Source: Caldilineaceae bacterium
GTDB taxonomy: Bacteria > Chloroflexota > Anaerolineae > Caldilineales > Caldilineaceae
Direction of reading: 5' to 3'
DNA: 64,000 nt
Assembly: GCA_022842065.1 (NCBI GenBank)
Contig: JALHQH010000004.1
Location: forward strand, 310,001-374,000
Shown one piece after another: positions 8,563 to 15,487 of the stretch. The translations under genes and the position numbers were made by a program. Below the pieces are notes generated by a model. It had not been told where the DNA came from. It ran no database searches and was given only the letters and a program-made list of their open reading frames with translations. Within the stretch, counting starts at the first letter, position 1, and every line of letters starts with the position of its first letter.

Positions 8563-9531
8563 ATGTCATTATCCAACGCGCAAACAGTTGCTCGGCTCAA
8601 CGCGCTGATCCGGCTCAATCAGGCCAGTGAACGTGGCTTTGTCACGGCGGCTGAACATGTGAAAAACCGGGGTTTAAAAATCTATTTGAAGAGCTATGCC
8701 CAGCAGCGGGCGCAATTTGTTGAAGAACTGCGCGCGGCGATTGCCCAACTCGGCGGCAAAGTCATGGAAAGGTCTAATCCACTGGCGGTGATCCATCGAG
8801 GCTGGATTGACATTATGGCCACCTTGACGATTGGGCGCATGAATCAGGCCCGGGTCGTTTTAAATGAAAGTTTACGTGGTGAACAGTTGGCGCTACGACG
8901 TTATCAGGAAGCGGCCAAAGAGCAGCACCCACCGACAATTCACGCCATGCTCGAAGCGCATACGGCCCAAATTCGCGCCACCGATGAGCATCTTTCCGGC
9001 ATTGTGGCCCACAACCCCAACGTGCTCTTGGTCCAACTCTTTGAACATGTTGACTCAGCCCAGACTGCAGTTGCCAATTTGGTGGCAGCCGGGGTCGCCG
9101 CCGCCGATATTCAGGTCGCCCCGATTGCGCAATTGCGCCGCTACACCCGCGACTACCACCGCCAACTAATGTTTGAAAGCACCATTGCCTGCGCGTTAAT
9201 GGGCATGGGCGTGGGTGTGTTGCTCGGTCTGTTGACGATCATCCCGCTCATGTTAAGCGGCATGATCGAATCGGAAATCGGCGGCTTTGGGTTGCCGATC
9301 TGGATTGGTGCGCTCGTCGGCATTGCCGGCGGGATGATTTTCGGGCTGCTGATCGGGCAGGGCATCGGCGAAGATGACGCCCACTTTTATCAGGCTGGAC
9401 TACGCGATGGTAGTTCCGTGGTAACGGTACGCGCGGCCAACGCACCGGCCAAACAAGTGCATCAGATCTTGGAAACCTATCGCAATCAAGAGCGGCAAGC
9501 GGCCTTTGCGCTGGCGGGTGCCGCAGTTTAA
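8563..9531 (+). CDS. DUF2383-like four-helix protein with YflT-like and Gly-rich membrane region
   Basis: The protein has 322 residues; GAAGGAG precedes the ATG. Residues 1-145 are helical (LNALIRLNQASERGF, LRGEQLALRRYQEAAKE) and resemble the ferritin-like DUF2383/PA2169 family. Residues 150-185 (VLLVQLFEHVDSAQTAVANL) resemble the start of general-stress YflT-type domains. Two Gly-rich hydrophobic segments follow (about 206-230 and 244-268), with a soluble tail that returns to the YflT-like pattern. It is probably a membrane-associated stress protein. A strong terminator follows, so it forms a single-gene unit. No catalytic function can be assigned. Confidence 0.72.
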   Translation: MSLSNAQTVARLNALIRLNQASERGFVTAAEHVKNRGLKIYLKSYAQQRAQFVEELRAAIAQLGGKVMERSNPLAVIHRGWIDIMATLTIGRMNQARVVLNESLRGEQLALRRYQEAAKEQHPPTIHAMLEAHTAQIRATDEHLSGIVAHNPNVLLVQLFEHVDSAQTAVANLVAAGVAAADIQVAPIAQLRRYTRDYHRQLMFESTIACALMGMGVGVLLGLLTIIPLMLSGMIESEIGGFGLPIWIGALVGIAGGMIFGLLIGQGIGEDDAHFYQAGLRDGSSVVTVRAANAPAKQVHQILETYRNQERQAAFALAGAAV

Positions 9532-9548
9532 GCACTATTTTTGCAAAA

Positions 9549-9581
9549 CGGTCACAGGCATTTTGCCTGTGACCGCTTTTT
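9549..9581 (+). terminator. Intrinsic terminator
   Basis: A 12-bp stem (cggtcacaggca and its complement) with a 3-base loop is followed by ctttttattt. It closes the stress-protein unit. Confidence 0.85.
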
Positions 9582-9608
9582 ATTTGGGACCCTTGGAAAA
9601 ATTCCCTA

Positions 9609-9638
9609 TTGACAACCGCCACCCATCCATGCTAGACT
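9609..9638 (+). promoter_or_regulatory. Sigma-70-like promoter for the ABC-F leader
   Basis: A perfect -35 TTGACA (9609-9614) and a -10 TAGACT (9633-9638) are separated by 18 bases. Transcription would begin near 9645 and run through the leader ORF at 9695. A second TATAAT at 9672-9677 is probably too close to the leader ORF's ribosome site to serve it. Confidence 0.6.
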
Positions 9639-9694
9639 TTCTACCGAAGTTCGTTTTGCAGGATCACGTCCTATAATTTGGGAGTCGTTTACCG

Positions 9695-9763
9695 ATGACA
9701 ACAATGAACACAGGGTTTGCCACCAACCACGCAGAGGGAGTGCGCCTGCTGTTCAACCGGTAA
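9695..9763 (+). CDS. 22-residue leader peptide upstream of ABC-F gene
   Basis: The short ORF encodes MTTMNTGFATNHAEGVRLLF plus NR. GGGAG (9680-9684) lies ten bases before the ATG, and a good promoter lies 57 bases upstream of it. The stop at 9761 is 22 bases before the first of two terminators sharing the same stem. The next gene is an ABC-F ATPase of ribosome-protection type. This arrangement is typical of antibiotic-sensing attenuation leaders. It is inferred to act in cis through ribosome stalling. No known leader family was recognised from the peptide sequence. Confidence 0.5.
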   Translation: MTTMNTGFATNHAEGVRLLFNR

Positions 9764-9785
9764 TGGGACTGCTTTAGTTTCTATT

Positions 9786-9818
9786 CGGCCACGGTGCATT
9801 TCGCCCGTGGCCGTTTTT
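9786..9818 (+). terminator. Attenuator-like terminator 1 of the ABC-F leader
   Basis: The stem cggccacgg/ccgtggccg has a 10-base loop and is followed by TTTTT. The stem sequence is identical to that of terminator 2 (9859-9893). Confidence 0.8.
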
Positions 9819-9858
9819 ATTTCCAGCACAATCAGGCGTCAAGCGCCGCGTGCGGTCA

Positions 9859-9893
9859 ACGGCCACGGGACTTGGGTTCCGTGGCCGTTTTTT
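9859..9893 (+). terminator. Attenuator-like terminator 2 of the ABC-F leader
   Basis: The same cggccacgg/ccgtggccg stem as terminator 1, extended by one A-T pair, with a 10-base loop and TTTTTT. The right arm of terminator 1 can pair equally well with the left arm of terminator 2, giving a possible antiterminator. Confidence 0.8.
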
Positions 9894-10003
9894 ATAATAT
9901 GCCATTTTTGTAGGTGTCGTGCAGAGGAGCCAAGGCATGTAGCAAAACAATCGCATAACACAATCTGCCAAATCCATGAGAAATGTGAAGAACTGTTTTT
10001 ATT

Positions 10004-10138
10004 ATGTTAAGGCTTACGCAGATTTTACCTTAGCCACAGCGGACATAGCGCGCGCAGAGACGACCCAGTCGGTCATTTTCTCTGTGATTCTCTATTATTC
10101 TCTGTGTCCTCTGTGGCTAAGGCGTAAGTCCTGTATAA
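10004..10138. repeat. ttagccacagagga / taagtcct repeat before the ABC-F gene
   Basis: The region between the second terminator and the ABC-F start contains an imperfect inverted repeat: ttagccacagcggaca (10033 on) against tgtcctctgtggctaa (about 10106-10121). It is flanked by gcttacg and cgtaagtcct. The cgtaagtc motif recurs near 15345, 15454, 35684 and 35990. The remaining part, 9894-10003, shows no gene. Confidence 0.5.
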
Positions 10139-10162
10139 ATTAATTTGAGGATTCAACAGAGT

Positions 10163-11842
10163 ATGTTGTTAACGATTGACCATCTTTCCAAAGCCTATGG
10201 CGACCATCAGGTGCTCAACCAGGTCAGCTTTAGCCTGCCGCCGGGGCAAAAGCTGGGGCTGGTCGGGGCCAATGGCGTGGGCAAGAGCACACTGCTCAAG
10301 ATCATCATCGGTGAACTTGCGGCGGACAGCGGCACAGTCCAGTTGGCAAGTGGGGCTGAACTGGGCTATCTAGCACAAACGTTGGCCGCGGCCGAAACGT
10401 TGACCATCGGCGAGTTGGTTGACACCATGCTGGGCAACTTGCGCACGCTCGAAGCGCGTTTACGTGATCTAGAAGCACAGATGGCCGCGTCCAGTGATAA
10501 CCTGGCCGAAGTTCTGGCCGCATACAGCGTGCTGACCGAACAGTTCGAGCGCCGTGGCGGCTATGATCTCGACTATCGGCTCGACCAGGTCTTTGCCGGG
10601 TTGGGCATTGCACGCCTGGCCCGCAGCCGCCGCATGGCCACCCTTTCCGGTGGCGAGAAAGCGCGGGTGGGGTTGGCTGCGCTGCTCTTGCAGGCACCTG
10701 ATCTGCTGCTGCTCGACGAGCCGACCAACCATCTCGACTTTGGGGCGCTGGCGTGGCTGGAAAATTATCTACAAAGCTACCGCGGCAGTGTGCTGGTCGT
10801 TTCGCATGATCGCAACTTTCTCAACGCCACGGTGACGACGATTGTCGAGATCCAAGAACACAACCGGGCGGCAAAGCTCTACAGCGGCAACTATGACTTT
10901 TACGCCCTGCGCAAAACGCAGGAGCGCGCCCAGTGGATTGCTGACTACTGGGCCCAACAGGAGGAGATCTGGGAACTGCGCAAGCTGATGAAGAGCAAGG
11001 CGCGCACAAATCCTTTTGCGCGTGCCCCGCGCGACAATGACAAGTTTGCCTATACCTTCAAAGCGGAGAAGATGCAGGGGTCGCTTTCACGCGATATCCG
11101 TTCCGCCGAGGAGAAGTTGCGCCGGATTGAGGAGGATCCAATTCCCAAGCCGCCGGCCGAGCTGAAGATTAACCCGGATTTCGATCCACAAGTGCTGACG
11201 ACCAAGACGCCAATCGCGGTGACTGGGGTGAGCAAACATTATGGCAGTCAACCCGTGCTTGATAATGTCACCTGTACGGTGGAGCCGACGAGCCGGATTG
11301 TGATCATCGGCCCGAATGGCGCAGGGAAAAGTACGTTACTCAAGATCATGGCTGGTGAACTGGCCCCAGATCGCGGCACCGTTGATGTCGCCGCCAGCGT
11401 GGTCATGGGCCATCTGGACCAGGAGCAGGAAACGTTGGTCACCAGTGGTACCCTCTTCGATGTCTATCGCAATGGGCGAGTGGGTGATCCAGAGGAGTTC
11501 AAGGCCGCGTTGCTGGGTTATGGCCTCTTTACCTGGCCGGATCTGAGCAAGGCGGCCGCGGTCCTGAGTGTGGGGCAGAAGCGCAAGCTCCAGATCGCCA
11601 GGCTAATGGCGCAACAGGCGAACCTGCTGCTGCTCGACGAACCGACCAATCACATCAGTCTCAACGTGGTGGAGGAGTTTGAGCAGGCGTTGTTAGACTT
11701 TGCCGGCCCGGTCGTGGCGATTTCGCATGATCGGCGCTTTATCGAACGTTTTGCCAATGAGATTTGGGAGATGCGTGATGGTCGGTTGACCAGGTTCTTG
11801 GGGGATTGGACGCGCTATCAAGAGCGGGCGCAGATAACCTGA
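10163..11842 (+). CDS. ABC-F family ATPase (ribosome-protection / drug-resistance type)
   Basis: The protein has 559 residues. The ATG at 10163 follows GAGG; the TTG at 10145 is less likely. There are two ABC domains and no membrane segments. The first has Walker A GANGVGKS (35-42), signature LSGGE (161-165) and DEPTNHLD (185-192). A charged linker follows (about 247-325). The second has Walker A GPNGAGKS (383-390), signature LSVGQ (468-472) and DEPTNHIS (492-499), where the usual D is S. That second-site variant recalls antibiotic-resistance ABC-F proteins of the TlrC/CarA/Vga group rather than EttA or Uup. ABC-F proteins bind the ribosomal E site and displace bound antibiotics or aid stalled ribosomes. 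The leader ORF and double terminator upstream fit drug-inducible expression. Which drug is unknown. Confidence 0.88.
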   Translation: MLLTIDHLSKAYGDHQVLNQVSFSLPPGQKLGLVGANGVGKSTLLKIIIGELAADSGTVQLASGAELGYLAQTLAAAETLTIGELVDTMLGNLRTLEARLRDLEAQMAASSDNLAEVLAAYSVLTEQFERRGGYDLDYRLDQVFAGLGIARLARSRRMATLSGGEKARVGLAALLLQAPDLLLLDEPTNHLDFGALAWLENYLQSYRGSVLVVSHDRNFLNATVTTIVEIQEHNRAAKLYSGNYDFYALRKTQERAQWIADYWAQQEEIWELRKLMKSKARTNPFARAPRDNDKFAYTFKAEKMQGSLSRDIRSAEEKLRRIEEDPIPKPPAELKINPDFDPQVLTTKTPIAVTGVSKHYGSQPVLDNVTCTVEPTSRIVIIGPNGAGKSTLLKIMAGELAPDRGTVDVAASVVMGHLDQEQETLVTSGTLFDVYRNGRVGDPEEFKAALLGYGLFTWPDLSKAAAVLSVGQKRKLQIARLMAQQANLLLLDEPTNHISLNVVEEFEQALLDFAGPVVAISHDRRFIERFANEIWEMRDGRLTRFLGDWTRYQERAQIT

Positions 11843-11921
11843 TGAACTCATCCGCAACGCTCGCGCGCAGTGGATCGACAGATTCCCGCCGGATCTGCCG
11901 ATCCTGGCTGCGCAACTGCGG

Positions 11922-12785
11922 TCAATTGGCGGCTGAATCATCTACAGAGACGCCTAATGCAACTAACATGGCGGCATAACGTTCGGCGCGATTATGCTCT
12001 TGTTCGGCGCGACTACGTTCTTGTTCGGCACGATTACGCTCTTGTTCAGTAAGCACCCGTTCAGCCCGTAGAAAAGGCGAGGCAAAATCTTTGTAGATCT
12101 CGTCGTCCAGCAGATCCGGTGCTTGGGGCAAACGATAGATATCGGCATAGCGGAATTGGAAGCCAGGTAAGATGGCAGAATGAATCACCCCATTCACCGG
12201 TCGAATCGGCAGATAGATACCACTTGGCGACAGCTCGTAAAACTCGGTGACGCGACCGCGCTCATCCAAGATATAGTACTCTTGCACACCACCCGCAGCG
12301 TATTCGAGTTTTTTCGTCACGGTATCCCGTTCGGTTTCGCCACGGCTGGAATCAGAGATCGATTCAATACAAAGATCAAAGACGCCTTTGTAACTACGAT
12401 CTTTGTCACCCAACGGCACACGGTTGCTGTTGAGGACGACCCCTAGATCCGGTTTGCGAATGACGGTTTTGGTCGGCAGTTGCATCCGGAAGCCCATTTC
12501 CAACCCAATCATACGGGCGATGGGATTGACCTGGAGGAAATCTTTTAGCAGTTCAAGAAACCAGAGGTAAAGGCGAAATTGTGCATAATCTCCCACTGGT
12601 TTCTCCTCTAGGATGCCGTTGTTCCACTCGTAGTGGATGTCGGAAAATTCATAATATTCGGCCCAGTACTGTTCTTCTGATACAGCACGTCCAGCTTCGG
12701 ATCTTGCTTCTTCGGAATGACGCAACCCGTTGTGATTGGGTAAAGCCTGCTCAACGACTGCGCGCCCGCGGCTCTCAGGTTTCAT
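11922..12785 (-). CDS. Uma2 (DUF820) family protein with charged C-terminal repeats
   Basis: The protein has 287 residues, counting from the ATG at 12785 behind AGGAGG; the open frame goes further upstream without a better site. The core (about 45-225) has Uma2 PD-(D/E)XK-like features: RKPDLGVVL, a DLCIESISDSS strand, and KKLEYAAGGVQEYYILD. The family is expanded in Chloroflexota and Cyanobacteria; its function is largely unknown and nuclease activity is presumed. The C-terminus carries an iterated ERNRAEQERSRAEQEHNRAE segment, probably a helical coiled region, encoded by a tandem DNA repeat at about 11983-12052. It is transcribed towards the ABC-F gene, which it does not overlap. Confidence 0.8.
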   Translation of the reverse strand: MKPESRGRAVVEQALPNHNGLRHSEEARSEAGRAVSEEQYWAEYYEFSDIHYEWNNGILEEKPVGDYAQFRLYLWFLELLKDFLQVNPIARMIGLEMGFRMQLPTKTVIRKPDLGVVLNSNRVPLGDKDRSYKGVFDLCIESISDSSRGETERDTVTKKLEYAAGGVQEYYILDERGRVTEFYELSPSGIYLPIRPVNGVIHSAILPGFQFRYADIYRLPQAPDLLDDEIYKDFASPFLRAERVLTEQERNRAEQERSRAEQEHNRAERYAAMLVALGVSVDDSAAN

Positions 12786-12904
12786 CTCGCCTCCTGGGTG
12801 AACGACCAACTTACTGGCCAAATTGTGCCATAAAGTAGGCGAAAATTCAAGCGCGTTGTAAAATCGGCATCGACTTCGGTGTGGCTCACTCACCAGGAGG
12901 ACCA

Positions 12905-12925
12905 ATGTTCCCGGATAACCAATAA
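12905..12925 (+). other. Six-codon mini-ORF with strong RBS and small hairpin
   Basis: Perfect AGGAGG (12896-12900 and on) precedes ATG TTC CCG GAT AAC CAA TAA. A 7-bp hairpin (12940-12961, gctcttt / aaagagc) follows, and the acetyltransferase gene starts at 13030. It could be a leader peptide controlling that gene, or chance. No T-run follows the hairpin. Confidence 0.25.
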
Positions 12926-13029
12926 ATCAGTGATGATTTGCTCTTTCTCATAGAAAAGAGCCCTGTGGTTGATTGAGCAGTCAATACTTTACAAAGGAAC
13001 CGACCAATAGAGAGAAAACAGGTAAACCA

Positions 13030-14001
13030 ATGATAACTATTCGCCCCTTTCAATCAACTGCGCAAGAGTACAGTGCGCTTGTCGCCATCCACAATGCGGT
13101 CTGGCCAGAAGAGGTGACGAGCAGCGCAGTGATCCGCTTTCGCGACGAAAGCTGGCCCCCGGCCTATTTCTTTCAACGCCTCTTGGCTGAACGCGATGGG
13201 CAGCTTGTCGGTGGCGTGCGTATCTGCGAGACCCATTGGTCTTACCGACCGGGGAAGTACGATCTGATCATCAGTGTACATCCTAGCGATCAGCGTCAAG
13301 GGATCGGCACGGCCCTCTACAACGCGGCGTTACAGCTAGTCGAGCAGCGCTCGCCGCCGCTTAGCCTGCTGGCCAGCTACACCAGTGAAGAAAAGCCTGA
13401 CGCAATCCGTTTCTTAACGCGGCGTGGCTTTCAGCAGCAGATGCGTTTCCCTAGTTCGGCCCTGCAAGTGGCCGGCTTTGAGCCAGCCCCCTTTGCCGGG
13501 GCAGTGGCCAAAATGACGCAGCGCGGCATCCAGATCGCCACCCTGGCCGAATTGGCGCAGCGCGACCCGGATTGGCAGCGCAAAACCTGGGAACTTGATG
13601 TGATCTGCACCCAGGATGAACCGTTGCCCGATACACCCACACCGCCAACGTTGGAACACTATGTGACACAGGAGTTGGGCGCGCCCAACTATCTGCCCGA
13701 CGCTTGGTTTATTGCGCTGGATGGGGAGCATTATGTGGGGATGTCAGTCCTTAACAAAGATTTGGGCAACCCGCGCCAGTTGCAGTGTGGTTTTACCGCG
13801 GTGCATCCGGCGTACCGCCGCTATGGCATTGCCACGGCCCTTAAGTTGCGCACGATTGCCTTTGCCCAAGCCTATGGGGTCGAACAGATTAAAACCGGCA
13901 ACGAAGAAAACAATCCAATGTATCAAATCAACCTCCGGCTGGGCTTTCAACCGCGGCCGGCCGGGTTAGCTTTTCAAAAGGAGATCAGCAATCATGCATG
14001 A
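13030..14001 (+). CDS. Tandem-GNAT acetyltransferase
   Basis: The protein has 323 residues, counted from MITIRPFQ at 13030, the natural GNAT start. It contains two GNAT folds. The first (1-150) has the acetyl-CoA loop VHPSDQRQGIGTAL. The second (165-320) has TAVHPAYRRYGIATALKLRT and ends with the NPMYQINLRLGF motif common in GNAT enzymes. Double-GNAT proteins include mycothiol synthase MshD, but nothing here supports thiol synthesis. The next gene overlaps by 8 bp and encodes another double GNAT, so the two are translationally coupled. The substrate is unknown. Confidence 0.82.
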   Translation: MITIRPFQSTAQEYSALVAIHNAVWPEEVTSSAVIRFRDESWPPAYFFQRLLAERDGQLVGGVRICETHWSYRPGKYDLIISVHPSDQRQGIGTALYNAALQLVEQRSPPLSLLASYTSEEKPDAIRFLTRRGFQQQMRFPSSALQVAGFEPAPFAGAVAKMTQRGIQIATLAELAQRDPDWQRKTWELDVICTQDEPLPDTPTPPTLEHYVTQELGAPNYLPDAWFIALDGEHYVGMSVLNKDLGNPRQLQCGFTAVHPAYRRYGIATALKLRTIAFAQAYGVEQIKTGNEENNPMYQINLRLGFQPRPAGLAFQKEISNHA

Positions 14002-15073
14002 GCCGATTACAGTAGCAGGCGCGACCGATCCGGCCGATCCAACGCGCTGGGCCGCCCAACTACCTCCTGGGTTTGAGCTGCGCGCGCCCACGCTGGCCGA
14101 TGTACCCAGTGCGGTGGCAATGTTTAATGCCAGTGCGATTGACACGGCAGGTACACCGCAATTCAGCGAAGCCGAGTTCGCCGCCGACTGGCAAGAGCCG
14201 GGCTTTACCCTGGCGACCGATGCACGCGTGATTGTGACGCCGGATCAGCAAGTGGTTGGCTCCACCGATGTGATCTTTCGTCCGCCCTATGTACGCAACT
14301 TTATCTGGGCGCGCGTCCATCCGGATTACCGTGGGCGTGGCTTTGGCACCCTGTTGACCCAATGGGCCGAAGCGCGTGTGCATGAGCGTATCGCGGAAGC
14401 GCCGGCCGCGGCGCGCGTTATTGCCAACTGTCAGAACATTGCCAGCCACCAGGCCGCGACAACACTGCTGACCAACTTGGGGTATGCGCACACGCGCAGC
14501 TTTTATACGATGAAGATTGAGCTGACGGTCTCGCCCCCCTTGCCGCAGTGGCCCACCGGCATCACCATCCGTACGATGGTGCCCGGCCAGGATGAAGCAC
14601 AACTCTACCGCGCCAAGGACGAGGCCTTTCGCGATCACTGGGGCTATGTGGAGACCCCTTTTGAAGAAGGCTTTGCCAACTGGATGCATCATCTCAACCA
14701 TAACCCCGAGCATGACCCGACGCTCTTTTTTATGGCGCTGGCCAAGGATGAAACGGGGGCTGAGCAAGTTGCCGGTTATGCCTTCTGCGAACCAACCACT
14801 ACCGACGACCCCGGCATGGGTTGGATCGACAGCCTGGGGGTGCGGCGACCGTGGCGGCGCCAGGGGGTGGCGTTGGCGCTGCTGCACCACATCTTTGGCG
14901 AGTTCGATCGGCGGGGGATCAAGAAGGTCGGTTTAGGGGTGGATGCCAGTAGCCTGACCGGGGCGACGCGCCTGTATGAACGGGCAGGGATGCGGCCCTT
15001 TCGCCAGTACAATACCTATGAAAAAGAGTTGCGACCAGGGCTCGACTTGACGACCCAGGTAGCTGGCGGCTGA
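13994..15073 (+). CDS. Tandem-GNAT acetyltransferase, MshD-like architecture
   Basis: The protein has 359 residues. The ATG at 13994 overlaps the end of the preceding acetyltransferase, with AAGGAGATC upstream as ribosome site. The first GNAT domain (about 25-170) has ARVHPDYRGRGFGTLL. The second (about 180-345) has SLGVRRPWRRQGVALALL and GVDASSLTGATRLYERAGM, both standard acetyl-CoA binding and C-terminal features. The second domain is closest in pattern to mycothiol-synthase-like and Eis-like acetyltransferases. Its partner is the double-GNAT protein upstream. The acetyl acceptor is unknown. Confidence 0.83.
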   Translation: MHEPITVAGATDPADPTRWAAQLPPGFELRAPTLADVPSAVAMFNASAIDTAGTPQFSEAEFAADWQEPGFTLATDARVIVTPDQQVVGSTDVIFRPPYVRNFIWARVHPDYRGRGFGTLLTQWAEARVHERIAEAPAAARVIANCQNIASHQAATTLLTNLGYAHTRSFYTMKIELTVSPPLPQWPTGITIRTMVPGQDEAQLYRAKDEAFRDHWGYVETPFEEGFANWMHHLNHNPEHDPTLFFMALAKDETGAEQVAGYAFCEPTTTDDPGMGWIDSLGVRRPWRRQGVALALLHHIFGEFDRRGIKKVGLGVDASSLTGATRLYERAGMRPFRQYNTYEKELRPGLDLTTQVAGG

Positions 15074-15156
15074 GTCACAATTTAGGACTTTTCCCCAAGC
15101 TTCCGTATTGTAATTAGGCTAAGCCACTGCTTACTCGGTCCTTCACCTTTCCCACT

Positions 15157-15193
15157 TACACCTGTTCGGTCCCCAATCCACCGAACAGGTGTA
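15157..15193. terminator. Hairpin after the acetyltransferase operon
   Basis: A 14-bp perfect stem (tacacctgttcggt and complement) with a 9-base loop lies 84 bases after the operon's stop. No T-run follows. It could be a processing or termination hairpin. Confidence 0.5.
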
Positions 15194-15487
15194 GAATGTA
15201 CGACACACCATTAGCTTAATTTTTCCTCAGGTAGATCAAGACAAAAAACCCATCCGCAACTTTCGCTCCTTTACTATAATTAACGCAGCATGAATGGCAA
15301 CGCAATAGCCCCGTGCGGTTGCGTTGCCAACACAGTTTTATAAATTTAGGACTTACACCTTTACCGGCGGCTGAGCTTCGTCCTGAGCGCGCCTTGGGGC
15401 GCGAAGGGCTTGTCGTTCATGAAATGGCTGCAAAGCAGCAAGCCAGAGGTATCGGCGTAAGTCATAAAATCATTGAAGGAGCGTTAT
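15194..15487. other. Intergenic region with aggacttac / cgtaagtc repeat pair
   Basis: No gene is seen. The copies aggacttacacc (15347 on) and ggcgtaagtc (15453 on) are in inverted orientation and enclose about 100 bp with gcgcgccttggggcgcg. The motif is shared with gaps near 10130, 35684 and 35990. The segment ends with the ribosome site GAAGGAG of the next gene. Confidence 0.4.
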
